Shown: positions 8,911 to 18,433, numbered from the stretch's first letter. The stretch is 64,000 nt of DNA from Bin87 sp965220105 (GCA_965220105.1 OZ244811.1:2914001-2978000); one strand, 5' to 3'. Translations and numbers: made by a program. The notes: a model not told the origin generated them from the sequence alone.

Positions 8911-11666
8911 CTACCTATTCGCCTCCGCAGCGGCCCGTTCCAGGTTGAGCGCCAGCAGCCGCTCCAGGATTTCCTGGTTGGGCAAGTCCGCCGGCCAGCC
9001 GTAGGCGTCGGCAACTGCCGCGTCCAGCGCATCGTGGGCGTTGGCCAGCCAGGTGGGACGCTGGTTGTAGAGGTTAGTCAGCGTGCGGCGGCGCAACTCG
9101 GCGGCGCCGACATCCGCCGGATTGAGCGAATTCTCCCGCAGCCGATTCAGTTCGGCAGCTGCGGCGGCGATGGCGGCGCGCTGTTCGTCGGTCGGAAGGG
9201 GGAAAGGGAAGGTTTCAAAGCAGGTAGTGGGCGTGTATCGAAATGCTGACTCGACTTCCCGCAGTTGCGTGCCCATACCTCTGGCCCATGATTCGTGGAT
9301 GCGACAGTGCAGGACTCCGAAAGAGTAATCATCATCACGAGCGAATACGTCGAGGAGGTTGTTACACATCACTTCGGCAGCAACCCATACAAATATCCTA
9401 TGCTTGGAAATTACAGGCGTTGCTATGTATCGCCGCAGTTCACTAATGGCTTCACGCATATTGGGTCTTGGCCTGGCATACTGCCACCATCTGTTGCGAT
9501 GAGGTTCCTGCGATTTTTCAAGACGCTTTGGATAGACATGCTCTTTGATATGCTCAAAAGGCATTTCATACTGGCTGGCCTCTTCCATTCCCATCATTCC
9601 AAAGTCTATCGTGTACATACCTCTGGCGCGTTGGGTAATATCTCTGGCGTTCAAGACTGGGCGCACTACGTCGGAATTAGGCCGGCCATTGACGTTAAGC
9701 GGCTCCGACAACATTCGGGCGGCAAGTTCAGGTGCAATATCGAAAGGCGCTTTCGGCGACGGCCCCTCGAACGATAATCCCACGTTTTCCGTCAAGCGTA
9801 GGGCTGAACTCAAATCAGCGCCAACGGTCAGATTTGAGTTGATTCCTCTCTCAACAACATCTCCGTCAAATACTCGCTCGGTTTCGCTGCCGTTGTCAAA
9901 GCCTACGATAGAAATATGCACCGCCGCCCCGTCCAGCATCCACTCTCGATCCGGGTAGGCCATAAATATGTCCCCGGATTGCTTGATGCGTTCCAGCACA
10001 CTCCGATTATCCTTGCCACGGACGCCTTGGGTAGCCAACAACCCGGCCCGTTGTGAGTTGCCAAGCTCTATCGACTGTCTCGCCTTTTCAAACCAGTAGC
10101 AACAAATGTCGGATGTTCTGGGCAAGCGGTCATCATAAATGTTGTAGAGACTATTGGCGTAGTCATCTCCCAAAGCGCCACGCAGACCACCGCGCCCCAA
10201 AAACGGCGGGTTGCCGATGATAACTCTGCCGCCGGCCATTCCGGTTCGGCGGGGTTAGCCAGGTCGGACATGTCCAGAATTGCGTCCGCCAGCCGGATGG
10301 TATCCAGCGGCGTCAGGATGGGGTGCCGCCGATAGGGGAAGCCGTTGCTCTGGTGCCACTGGATATAGCCAATCCACAGGGAGGTGCGGGCCAGTTCGGC
10401 GGCGTAGTGGTTAATCTCCAAGCCCAGCATCTGGTTGGGCTTGACGATAGGAGCCAAATCGTCCCAACCCTGGGCTGCGCCGAAGTCAATCGCCTGCTGT
10501 TCCAAATCCAGCAGGGAGCGCAAGGCCAGGTAGAGAAAATTGCCGCTGCCGCAGGCGGGATCCAGCACCGTTACGCCGGCCAACCGTTGCTGAAAGGCCA
10601 CCAACCGGGTACGGGCTGTGGCATCATCTCCGTCGGCCAGCAGTTCGCCTGCTTCCTGCCGGGCGGCGTCCCACTCCCGCCGCAGCGGTTCCAGCACCAC
10701 CGGGTCAATCACCAGCATGATGTCGTCGGCGCCGGTGTAGTGAGCGCCGAGCTGGGAGCGCTTTGAGGCGTCGAGGGCGCGCTCGAACAGGGTGCCGAAT
10801 ATGGACGGCTCGATGTTGCGCCAGTTCTTCTGCGTGGCCTCGCCCAGGCGTTGCAGTGCGGTGGCGCTTAATTCGACAGTATTCGCCGAGTTGAACAGGT
10901 CGCCGTTGAAGTGTGGAATCTCATCAGCCCCAAACAATCCACCGCCGGCCATTTGTGCGAAAAGGTTGCTTACAGCCCGATTGAACAGCGCGGGGTTCCG
11001 ATATTGCTCGTGAACAATACGAGTGAAAAGCCCTTCGGGCAGCAGGCCGGCGTCCTCGGCGTAGAGGCAAAATACGATCTGATTCAGATAGCGGGCCAAA
11101 CCTTCAGGGTCGGCATCGTGCTGCTCCATATCCGCCACGATGTCGCGGAACAGGTTGGCCGTTTCCTGCGTAACCTGCTCCACCGACCGGTCGGGCCGGA
11201 ACTCACCGGGAGCGAAAAATGAGCTACGCAGTTTGGCCAGTTGAGCCGGCTGGTCCAGGCTCGCAACGGGGATTTCGTGCAGGACGGTTTCCATCCCCGG
11301 AAAGTTGGTGCGTATCAGAATCATCCGGAAGGACGACACAATAAGCAGCGGTGGCGTTTTCAGGTAAACCTGATAGCGGAGCAGCTGGTTGAAGGCTCCG
11401 GCCAGTTGGTCATCACTACCCTTGAACTCCCATCCGAAACGCTCTTCCAGATACGCGTCGGCAAAGCCGCCGGGCACCCACTTCTCAAAGGTGAACACAT
11501 CGGGATTACCGTAAGCCACCGGGCTGGGATGGCCGACTAGCGCGCAGATGTCGAGGAACATTTCCTGCGCGGCCTGCTTTTCGCCAAAGCTGATGTCATG
11601 CCACTTGGCGATAAAATTGCTTGGAGTCATACTCGGTACAGCTGACAATAATTCGTGCTGCATCAT
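8911..11666 (-). pseudogene. MmeI-like (type IIL) restriction endonuclease-methyltransferase, frameshifted
   Basis: One gene now split over two overlapping frames. The N-terminal part (from 11666 to about 10225) holds a PD-(D/E)XK nuclease (ADAYLEERFGWEFKG), a helical region and the methyltransferase SAM motif I (VLDPACGSGNFLYLALRS). The C-terminal part (from about 10239 to 8911) holds motif IV (VIIGNPPFLG), the target-recognition region and the family's terminal segment ending LNLERAAAEANR. Type IIL enzymes methylate one strand and cut about 20 bases away, all in one polypeptide. The frame break sits between motifs I and IV near 10225; adding one base restores EWPAAEVIIGNPPF. Everything else looks intact, so this is either a very recent mutation or an indel error. 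No separate restriction or specificity gene is present. Confidence 0.88.
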
Positions 11667-11734
11667 ACCTCTCGAACCGGCCTTCAGAACGGCATTATAG
11701 CCCGTGTTTTCCCGGCAGCCCTCCTAACTCCCCC

Positions 11735-11743
11735 TGCTATAAT
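11735..11743 (+). promoter_or_regulatory. Extended -10 promoter of the ABM-like gene
   Basis: TGCTATAAT, 59 bases before the start codon of the downstream gene. A divergent GGGCTATAATG on the other strand (about 11693-11703) may serve the restriction gene. Confidence 0.5.
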
Positions 11744-11801
11744 GCGCCGGGCGGCCACCCTGAGTCCCCACGCCGCCCCAACCCACAGGAGGACGCCCGT
11801 T

Positions 11802-12140
11802 ATGTACGCTCTTTTCGTTACCGTCAACATCAAGGAAGGCTACGCCGACGAGTTTGCCAAGGCCAGCCTGGGCGACGGCCAGGGCTCGGTGCGCGACGAG
11901 GAAAACTGCTTCCGCTTCGACATCCTGCGAAACCCCGACAACCCCAACCAGTTCTACCTGTACGAGGTCTATACCGACCGCGCCGGCCACGCCACCCACC
12001 GCGAGCAACCTCACTACACCGCCTGGCGCTCCTCCGTGGAGCACATGTTCGACGGCGACCTGGGCCGCGTGGAGATGGAAACCGTCTTCCCCTCCGACAC
12101 CGGCTGGCAGGCACAGAAGCCGGGGCTGGTCAACTGGTAG
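11802..12140 (+). CDS. Antibiotic biosynthesis monooxygenase (ABM) domain protein
   Basis: 112-residue ferredoxin-like dimeric alpha+beta-barrel protein. Its pattern (MYALFVTVNIKEGYADEF..., SVRDEENCFRFDILRNPDNPNQFYLYEVYTD, then a histidine-rich helix H..H..TAWR) matches the ABM/YgiN/LsrG group, which carry out quinone or small-molecule oxidation or isomerisation. The start ATG has CAGGAGGA about nine bases upstream. It is monocistronic with its own promoter. The substrate is unknown. Confidence 0.85.
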   Translation: MYALFVTVNIKEGYADEFAKASLGDGQGSVRDEENCFRFDILRNPDNPNQFYLYEVYTDRAGHATHREQPHYTAWRSSVEHMFDGDLGRVEMETVFPSDTGWQAQKPGLVNW

Positions 12141-12204
12141 GGAGCCGCCCTCATCCTAACCCTCTCCCAAGCGGAGAATGGGAAAGCCGGCCGGAGTCAT
12201 CGTT

Positions 12205-12774
12205 ATGCGTAATTTGTTCGCACCCTGCGGAAACCTTAACCCGGTCGCATCAATCGCTGCCGTCGCTTTTGTGGCGGTGGCTGTGTTCGCTTGGGCCGAA
12301 AAGACCACCATCCTTGACGACGGAATGGATGCCAACCTATGGCTCTGGCGGGCCTGGCAGCTGGGCGCGCTGATTCTCGCATTGGCCGGCGTGTGGGTGG
12401 CCTGGCTCAGCACCCGCCGCGCGGCCTGGGTGCGCAGCCTGGCGTTGGGTATTTTCACCCTGGCGGTCTTTGCAAACACTTACAGCGACGCCTGGTTCGG
12501 TGATTATTCCGACGAAGTGTGGCTGACGATCAATCCCCTGTTTTTCGCGTTTTCCAGCGTGGCGGCGGTGGCTCTCTGGCGATGCGGCTGCGCTGCCGGC
12601 CGCATTGGCGCGGCGACGGCTGTTGTCCTCGGCGTGGCGGTTTTCGTCAACGCGTACTTTACTAACAATGGTATCGTCTGGCAGATAATGGACCCGCTGA
12701 TGATGCTGGCAGCGCTGGCCTGGGCCGCCGGGGCGCTGAAAGCCGAGGTGGCCGAACCCAGGGACGCCGCGTAA
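12205..12774 (+). CDS. Integral membrane protein of unknown function
   Basis: About 189 residues with five or six hydrophobic segments (IAAVAFVAVAVFAW, LGALILALAGVWVAW, LALGIFTLAVFA, FFAFSSVAAVALW, ATAVVLGVAVFVNAYF, PLMMLAALAWAAGALK). There is no known catalytic motif, and loops are short. The second ATG of the frame is chosen because GGAG lies eight bases before it. It is preceded by a degenerate family B repeat and shows no operon partner. I do not recognise a family. Confidence 0.65.
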   Translation: MRNLFAPCGNLNPVASIAAVAFVAVAVFAWAEKTTILDDGMDANLWLWRAWQLGALILALAGVWVAWLSTRRAAWVRSLALGIFTLAVFANTYSDAWFGDYSDEVWLTINPLFFAFSSVAAVALWRCGCAAGRIGAATAVVLGVAVFVNAYFTNNGIVWQIMDPLMMLAALAWAAGALKAEVAEPRDAA

Positions 12775-12821
12775 CTCCGGGACAACACGGTTGCCGCGGG
12801 CAGGGGCGATGGTGGGAACCT

Positions 12822-12862
12822 CTTCACCCTCACCGCTCCCCTCTCCCTTGACGGGAGAGAGG
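12822..12862. repeat. Family B hairpin repeat
   Basis: CCTCTCCCTTGACGGGAGAG hairpin preceded by the CACCCTCACC flank. It lies between two convergent genes, where it could act as a bidirectional terminator. Confidence 0.7.
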
Positions 12863-12870
12863 CGGCGAAC

Positions 12871-13266
12871 CTAACTCGCCGGCTGCACCAACTCGATGAG
12901 CACATCGTCGGGACCCTCAATGTAGGCCAGGCGGCTGCCCGTGGGCGTCTCCGTGTAGGGCAGGACGACGCGAATGCCGGCCGCTTCGAACCGGTCCAGC
13001 TCGGCCCGCAGGTCCTCCACATCAAAGCCGAAGTGCTCCAGCCCCAGCCGGTTGAGTTCGGCCACGCTGCGCTCGTCGGACGAACCCGGAGGCTTGGACG
13101 AGACGTTCAGCCGGCACTGTCCGCCCATTTCCATGCCGATGGTGACGGTGTTGGGCATCACCTCCCGCTCCGACACTTTCTTGGCGTTGAAGTATTCCTG
13201 GTACCAGGCGGCGGTGGCGTGGGGGTCGGCGGCCCTGATGTGGACGTGGTTGATTCGATATTCCAT
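12871..13266 (-). CDS. VOC/glyoxalase family protein
   Basis: 131-residue vicinal-oxygen-chelate fold protein: INHVHIRAADPHATAAWYQEYF at the N-terminus, the second half LEHFGFDVEDLRAELDRFEAAGI, and the closing metal-site segment YIEGPDDVLIELVQ with its glutamate. Such proteins are metal-dependent isomerases, dioxygenases or resistance proteins, and the substrate is unknown. The ATG has GGGAGGTAACATC directly before it. The frame is open further upstream but only this start fits the fold and the ribosome-binding site. Confidence 0.9.
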   Translation of the reverse strand: MEYRINHVHIRAADPHATAAWYQEYFNAKKVSEREVMPNTVTIGMEMGGQCRLNVSSKPPGSSDERSVAELNRLGLEHFGFDVEDLRAELDRFEAAGIRVVLPYTETPTGSRLAYIEGPDDVLIELVQPAS

Positions 13267-13471
13267 GATGTTACCTCCCAAGTGGGGTTGCAATTGCGGC
13301 GATGATATCAGAATCGGGATTGGCCGGATTGGTACTGCCCCAATCCAAGCGCTCCCCGGGGGCGTAACCGTCGACGCAGGATTTGGAGGGTCAAGGTTCG
13401 ACGGGATTGCGGTTCCAATCCTGGAGGCCATAAAATCATGGAAACCCTCCCGCCAAACGGCCGCTGCAACT

Positions 13472-13858
13472 ATGGGCAACGCTGATCGAACATTCCCCGC
13501 CGTCCCACCCGTGTATGCCCGGGTGCTGGAGGTGGTGAGGGAGATTCCCTACGGGCAGGTGGCAACCTACGGGCAAATTGCCATGATCGTCGGCAACTGC
13601 ACGCCCCGCATGGTGGGTTATTGTCTGGCGTCGCTGGGCCGCGTGGACGATGACAGCGGCAATGATGACGGCGGTATCGATGGCGGCGGTAAGGGTGTGC
13701 CGTGGCACCGGGTCATCAATCGTCAGGGCAAAATCAGCCCGCGCGGCGTCGGCTTCGGCGCTCAGATTCAGCGGGAATTGCTGTTGCAGGAGGGTGTAGA
13801 ATTCAGCCAGGCCGACCGCATCAGCTTCCGCAGGTTCGGCTGGATGGACCCTTATTAG
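13472..13858 (+). CDS. Alkyltransferase-like protein (ATL, MGMT family)
   Basis: 128-residue member of the O6-alkylguanine transferase fold: VYARVLEVVREIPYGQVATYGQIA and CTPRMVGYCLASL (DNA-binding helices), then VPWHRVINRQGKISPRG. In true methyltransferases the active-site motif is PCHRV; here the cysteine is tryptophan (PWHRV), the hallmark of ATL proteins. These bind O6-alkylguanine lesions, flip the base and hand them to nucleotide excision repair. An unusual Asp/Gly/Asn-rich insert (DDDSGNDDGGIDGGGKG) separates the recognition helix from the active-site loop. It lies 14 bases before the formamidopyrimidine glycosylase gene, so both are likely one DNA-repair operon. Confidence 0.9.
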   Translation: MGNADRTFPAVPPVYARVLEVVREIPYGQVATYGQIAMIVGNCTPRMVGYCLASLGRVDDDSGNDDGGIDGGGKGVPWHRVINRQGKISPRGVGFGAQIQRELLLQEGVEFSQADRISFRRFGWMDPY

Positions 13859-13872
13859 GAGCTGCAATCGCC

Positions 13873-14694
13873 ATGCCGGAAGCGCCGGAAATGCAGGTGG
13901 TCACCGAGTTTTTGCTGGAGAAGCTGCCCGGGCAGACCATCAACGCCGCCCAGATTCTGAAACCCAGCGTGGTTCGGTCGCTGGCCGGCGACTTGACCGA
14001 AGACATCGCGGGCCGGCAGTTTCGATCCGTCGAACGGCGCGGCAAGTTCTTCCTGCTGGGGCTATCGGGCGGACGCACCGTGGTGATCAATCCCAAGCTG
14101 ACCGGCGGCCTGCAGTACGTCCCCAGCAAGCAGCGCGTGTTCAAGAAAACCTGCGTCCGGTTGGAATTGGACAGCGACACGGACCTGCGCTACGTCGACG
14201 ACCGGCAGATGGGGCAGTTCTACTACGTTGGAGATGCAGACGTCGACGCGGTGCCGGGGCTGGCCGAGCAGGGTCCGGACGTGTTGTACGAAACGAGCTT
14301 TGATGACTTCAAGTCGAACCTGAAGGGGTTTAGCGGCGAGATCAAGGGCGTTCTGACGCGGGGCCGGGTGGTGTCGGGCATCGGCAACGCTTACGCTGAT
14401 GAGATCCTGTTCCACGCCGGCATTTATCCCTTCAAGAAGCGGCGTGCCCTCTCCGACGACGACCTGCGCCGCATCCACCATTCCTGCCGCCAGGTGGTCC
14501 TGGACGCCATCGACACCGTGCGCCAGCGCATGGGCGAGCAGATTGACCACAAGGTGCGCGATTTTCTGGCCGTACACAACAAGGGCGGAGAACCATGCCC
14601 GCGCTGCGGCAACGCCATCACACAGTTGAAGGCCAACCAGCGGATCACCAGCTACTGCCGCCAGTGCCAGCCGGGGATGCTGCTGAAGAACTGA
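13873..14694 (+). CDS. mutM: Formamidopyrimidine-DNA glycosylase
   Basis: Bifunctional glycosylase/AP lyase removing oxidised purines. The 273 residues begin MPEAPEM, keeping the catalytic Pro2 and Glu3 (the usual motif is PELPE). They contain the lysine loop KLTGGLQY, the H2TH segment VVSGIGNAYADEILFHAGIYP and a C-terminal zinc finger with CPRCGN and CRQCQ. The start is fixed by the required N-terminal proline. It follows the ATL gene closely and is followed by an array of family B repeats likely to end transcription. Fpg and Nei-type specificity cannot be fully separated from sequence. Confidence 0.93.
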   Translation: MPEAPEMQVVTEFLLEKLPGQTINAAQILKPSVVRSLAGDLTEDIAGRQFRSVERRGKFFLLGLSGGRTVVINPKLTGGLQYVPSKQRVFKKTCVRLELDSDTDLRYVDDRQMGQFYYVGDADVDAVPGLAEQGPDVLYETSFDDFKSNLKGFSGEIKGVLTRGRVVSGIGNAYADEILFHAGIYPFKKRRALSDDDLRRIHHSCRQVVLDAIDTVRQRMGEQIDHKVRDFLAVHNKGGEPCPRCGNAITQLKANQRITSYCRQCQPGMLLKN

Positions 14695-14699
14695 GGCCC

Positions 14700-14887
14700 G
14701 CCACCCCGTCCCGTTAAGGGAAAGGGACATCGAGGCGTCACCCTCACCCCAGCCCGCTGCCATCAAGGGAGAGGGGGTTTTGCGGCGTTCACCCTCACCC
14801 CAGCCCTCTCCCATCAAGGGAGCGGGGACTGTAGCACCAACAGAAAAAGCCCCTCTCCCATTGGGAGAGGGGTTGGGGTGAGGGGCG
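14700..14887. repeat. Array of three family B hairpin repeats
   Basis: Three related CTCACCCCAGCCCTCTCCC...GGGAGAGGG units in tandem fill the gap between the convergent mutM and pnp genes. The last unit (CCCCTCTCCCATTGGGAGAG and the GGGGTTGGGGTGAG tail) is a strong hairpin and a plausible terminator for both genes. Confidence 0.75.
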
Positions 14888-14911
14888 TACCCCCCATCCC
14901 GGCTGGCGTTT

Positions 14912-17557
14912 TTAGCGGCGCCCGCCGCCGCCACCGAGGAACCGACGGTCGGAGGGGTTGCCACCCCGGCCGGAATCCCGGTTGGGCGGGCGGCGCGGGC
15001 CACGGTCGCGGTCACCGGGCTCGCTGCCCAGCATCGAGTTGCGATCGCGTTCCCGGTCGCCGCCGGGACGCGGGCCACGATCACGGTCGCCACCTCCCCC
15101 GCCGGGACGCGGGCCACGGTCACGGTCGCCACCGCCACCGGGGCGAGGGCCACGATCACGGTCGCCACCGCCGTAGCCACCACCACCGCCTCCAGGACGC
15201 GGGCCACGGTCACGGTCGCCGCCGCCACCGCCGGGACGCGGGCCACGATCACGGTCGCCGCCACCGCCACCACCACCGCCGGGACGCGGGCCGCGATCGC
15301 GGTCTCCATAGCCGCCGCGCCCGCCACGGTCACCACCACGATCTCCACCGCGGTCGCCGCCGTAGCCACCGCCGCGTCCGTAGCCGCCGCCACGCGGGCC
15401 ACGGTCACGGTCTCCGTACGGGCTGCGTTCGGGGCGGACTGCCGGCTCGGTATCTCCCATCAGGGCGCGTCGCGACATGTTGATGCGGCCCATGTGGTCA
15501 ATCTCGTGAATCATCACGGTGATTTCCTGGCCCATGCCCACGTCTTCGTAGGCCAAATCGCCCAGTTCCTCGTTACGAACCAGGCCGTCCTTGCCACCGG
15601 GGGTCAGTTCCACGAACACACCGAAGTTGGTGGTGCGGGTGACCTTGCCGGTGATGATGTCGCCGACCTCGGGGTCGCGGGTCAGACCGTCGACTCGGCT
15701 TTGGGCCAGCTCGATCATGGCCTGGTCGCTGGACCCGATGGTGACGGAACCGTCGTCGGCTACGTCGATGGAGCAGCCGGTCTCTTCCTGGATAGCGCGG
15801 ATTACGCGACCTCCCGGGCCGATGAGGGCGCCAATTTTCTCGACCGGAATCTGCATCCGCACGAGTTTGGGAGCGTACTTGCTCATTTGAGAGCGGGGCT
15901 CGGTGATGGCCTCGGACATGCGGTCCAGGATGTGCAGTCGGCCCACCCTGGCCTGTTCGAGGGCTTCGCTAAGCAGTTCCTGGGTCAGGCCGTCGATCTT
16001 CACGTCCATCTGCAGGGCGTTGATGCCGTCGGCGGTGCCGGCGACCTTGAAGTCCATGTCGCCCAGGAAGTCCTCGATGCCCTGGATGTCGCTGAGGATG
16101 GCGTATTGGCCATCGGCGTCATCGGAGATGAGGCCCATGGCGATGCCGGCTACCGGGGCGCGCAGGGGTACCCCGGCGTCCATCAGAGCAAGGGAGGACC
16201 CGCAGACGCTACCCATGGAGGTGGAGCCGTTGGAGGCCAGCACTTCGCTGACCACGCGCAGGGTGTAGGGGAATTCATCCGAGGGGGGCAGCGCCGCCAG
16301 GATGGCGCGCTCCGCCAGAGCGCCATGGCCGATTTCCCGCCGACCGGGCGACCCGACGCGGCGGGCTTCGCCGACGCTGTACGGCGGGAAGTTGTAGTGG
16401 TGCATGAACTGCTTGGTGTTCTCGGGGCCCACGGTGTCGAGGGTCTGCTTCATGGACAGAGAAGCCAGGGTCGCCACGGAGAGGACCTGGGTCTGGCCGC
16501 GGGTGAAGAGGCCGCTGCCGTGGGCGCGGGGCAGTTCCCCGACGCTACAGGTGATGGGCCGGATTTCGTCCGGTCCGCGACCGTCGGGGCGGACGCTCTG
16601 GTTCAGGATTCGGCTGCGAACCTGGCCCTTGACCAGGTTCTTGAAGGCCGCCGCGACGTCGCCGGAGGAGTAATCGGCGGCAAGCTGGGCGGCGATCTCC
16701 GACTCCACAGTGTCCAGGCTGGCATCTCGCTCGCTCTTGAACGAGTTGCGCTCCAGAACCTCGGCGATGCGCCCGTTGACCAGGGCGTCTACCTTCTTCT
16801 CGCACTCATCGGCAGACGAGTAGTCCACCGAGACGGTCACCTTCTCGGCGCCGCGCGCCTGGACCATCTGGTCGATCAACCCGATGATCTCCACGTTCGC
16901 CTCGTGGGCCAGCCGGATGCCTTCGAGAATGACCTCTTCCGACACATCCACCGAACCGGATTCCACCATCATGATGGCTTCCCGGTTGCTGGCGACCACC
17001 ATGTTGAGGCGGGCGGCCGAAGCGGCCTGGTAGCTGGAGTTGATGCTGTAGGCGCTCCCGTCCCAGGTGATGCGGCAGGCGCCGATGGGGCCGGCGAAGG
17101 GGAGGTGGCTGATGGACAGGGCGGCGGAGGCGGCGACCATTCCCAGCGTTTCCGGCGGATGATTTTCATCGACGGAAAGGGTGGTGATGATTACCTGGAT
17201 CTCGTTGTGCAGTCCCTTGGGGAACAGGGGCCGGATGCTGCGGTCGGTGAGGCGGGCCGACAGGATGGCCTCGGTGCCCGGGCGACCCTCGCGGCGGAAG
17301 AAGCTGCCGGGGATCTTGCCCACGGAGTAAAGCCGCTCTTCGAATTCGACGGTCAGGGGGAGGAAATCGATGCCTTCGCGGGATTGCTCGGACATTACGG
17401 CGGTGGCCAGCACGATGGTTTCGCCACAGGTGAGGGTAACCGCGCCGTGGGCCTGCTGCGCCAGGCGACCGGTTTCCAGAACCACGGGATGGCCGCCGAT
17501 TTCGCCTTTCACGGCGAAGGGGTTCATTAGTGCGCTGATGGTATCAGTTGTGGTCAT
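14912..17557 (-). CDS. pnp: Polyribonucleotide nucleotidyltransferase (PNPase) with long DR/G-rich tail
   Basis: Phosphorolytic 3'-5' exoribonuclease and RNA degradosome component. Domains in order are: first RNase PH domain (about 1-215), helical linker, second RNase PH domain with PYSVGEARRVGSPGRREIGHG, KH domain (PVEKIGALIGPGGRVIRAIQEETG) and S1 domain (GKVTRTTNFGVFVELTPGGKDGLV). At 881 residues it is far longer than the usual 700 or so, because about 179 C-terminal residues form a low-complexity tail of DRDRGPRPGG repeats (eight copies of the DRDRGPR core), rich in Asp, Arg and Gly. Such RGG-like tails often bind RNA or drive condensate formation, as the disordered RNase E tail does. It follows rpsO in the classical rpsO-pnp order. 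Confidence 0.97.
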   Translation of the reverse strand: MTTTDTISALMNPFAVKGEIGGHPVVLETGRLAQQAHGAVTLTCGETIVLATAVMSEQSREGIDFLPLTVEFEERLYSVGKIPGSFFRREGRPGTEAILSARLTDRSIRPLFPKGLHNEIQVIITTLSVDENHPPETLGMVAASAALSISHLPFAGPIGACRITWDGSAYSINSSYQAASAARLNMVVASNREAIMMVESGSVDVSEEVILEGIRLAHEANVEIIGLIDQMVQARGAEKVTVSVDYSSADECEKKVDALVNGRIAEVLERNSFKSERDASLDTVESEIAAQLAADYSSGDVAAAFKNLVKGQVRSRILNQSVRPDGRGPDEIRPITCSVGELPRAHGSGLFTRGQTQVLSVATLASLSMKQTLDTVGPENTKQFMHHYNFPPYSVGEARRVGSPGRREIGHGALAERAILAALPPSDEFPYTLRVVSEVLASNGSTSMGSVCGSSLALMDAGVPLRAPVAGIAMGLISDDADGQYAILSDIQGIEDFLGDMDFKVAGTADGINALQMDVKIDGLTQELLSEALEQARVGRLHILDRMSEAITEPRSQMSKYAPKLVRMQIPVEKIGALIGPGGRVIRAIQEETGCSIDVADDGSVTIGSSDQAMIELAQSRVDGLTRDPEVGDIITGKVTRTTNFGVFVELTPGGKDGLVRNEELGDLAYEDVGMGQEITVMIHEIDHMGRINMSRRALMGDTEPAVRPERSPYGDRDRGPRGGGYGRGGGYGGDRGGDRGGDRGGRGGYGDRDRGPRPGGGGGGGGDRDRGPRPGGGGGDRDRGPRPGGGGGGYGGGDRDRGPRPGGGGDRDRGPRPGGGGGDRDRGPRPGGDRERDRNSMLGSEPGDRDRGPRRPPNRDSGRGGNPSDRRFLGGGGGRR

Positions 17558-18072
17558 AACGGGATTGTTTTCTACCTCTCTCTTCCTTTTTGGTACTTTT
17601 TCGTTGCCCGACGCTGTTGAACCGGATTGAGTCAGCTGCTCCGGGGTGTTCGGAGTCTATGGCTCGGGTGCTCCTCCTCGGACGCTCTTCCTCGGGTTCT
17701 CGTTCAGGGTAGTTCGTAGCACAGCGGCGTTCGTCACCCTGGTCATCCGTTCGAGCCGGGTCCCCTCCCGACTCACTCTACCCGTCCTCCGGATTTGGGT
17801 TCAGTTCAGGCGCGGCGGGCCGTTTGGCGAGCCGTCACCCGTTCGCCGGGTCCACGTTGACAACGTGGTATCGTTGCGCCGAAATCATTGAGTCTCGCCG
17901 GCAGTTTGATATCAATTACGAATTGCGGGGTTTCCCGGATTTGCCGCAGCCAAAAGCCGGCTGGGGCCGTTGGGGCATACCCGTCGTGGGCTCTAGTGGC
18001 GGCCAATGCGTGATCCGGTTGGCGGGCTGTTCAGGGCTGGAGCGTGAGACCGGACGCTATGGCCTGGAGCGT
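17558..18072 (-). other. 515-base spacer between rpsO and pnp
   Basis: No convincing gene is present; short open frames on both strands lack protein-like content. It contains a perfect inverted repeat CCACGTT-GAC-AACGTGG (17849-17865), which could be an mRNA hairpin. In other bacteria the rpsO-pnp spacer carries RNase III sites and PNPase autoregulation signals; an equivalent role here is inference only. Confidence 0.4.
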
Positions 18073-18339
18073 TTAGCGGCGTAGGCCGAGCCGGCCTATC
18101 AAAGTTTGGTATCGACCCACGTCCTCGCTGCTCAAAAAGTTGAGCAGCCGGCGCCGTTTGGACACCATGGTTACCAGCCCGCGCCGGGAGTGAACATCCT
18201 TGCGATGAGTCCGCAAGTGGTCTGTCACCTGCCGAATCCGCTCGGTCAGCATGGCGACCTGGAGTTCGGTGGAGCCGGTGTCTTGTTCGTGGGTGCGATA
18301 TTCCGCGATGATTCTGTGCTTGACGTCCGCGTCCAACAT
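18073..18339 (-). CDS. rpsO: 30S ribosomal protein S15
   Basis: 88-residue S15, primary binder of 16S rRNA central domain. The conserved segments are DTGSTELQVAMLTERI, LTEHL-like TDHLRTHRKDVHSRRGL and RRRLLNFLSSEDVGRYQTLIGRLGLRR. Full length for the family. It is upstream of pnp on the same strand, the usual pairing, though the 515-base gap is longer than normal. Confidence 0.97.
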   Translation of the reverse strand: MLDADVKHRIIAEYRTHEQDTGSTELQVAMLTERIRQVTDHLRTHRKDVHSRRGLVTMVSKRRRLLNFLSSEDVGRYQTLIGRLGLRR

Positions 18340-18433
18340 TACCTGTTGCGTACCTTCAACTTACATTTCCTGCTGGCGTTTTCACTCTTGTCGCAAAACA
18401 GGTTAACACGCGCCGCCCGAATAGGCAACCAAT

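Noticed and set aside
10215..10245. Programmed frameshift between the halves of the MmeI-like gene
   Set aside because: No slippery heptamer or following hairpin is seen at the join; a simple one-base deletion explains it.
14062..15408. A 448-codon minus-strand frame rich in Val/Ala/Thr
   Set aside because: It covers mutM antisense, the repeat array and the pnp tail; low-complexity translation of repeats, not a gene.
15000..15420. Regular short repeats that might look like a CRISPR array
   Set aside because: They are the codons of the DRDRGPRPGG tail of PNPase, in frame, with no unique spacers of constant length.
15494..17530. A 678-codon plus-strand open frame
   Set aside because: It runs exactly antisense to pnp, a well-supported gene, and its protein has no recognisable domain; GC-rich DNA often has such mirror frames.
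17740..17790. Possible tRNA T-arm (CGTTCGAGCC)
   Set aside because: The flanking bases do not pair and no D or anticodon arm is found.
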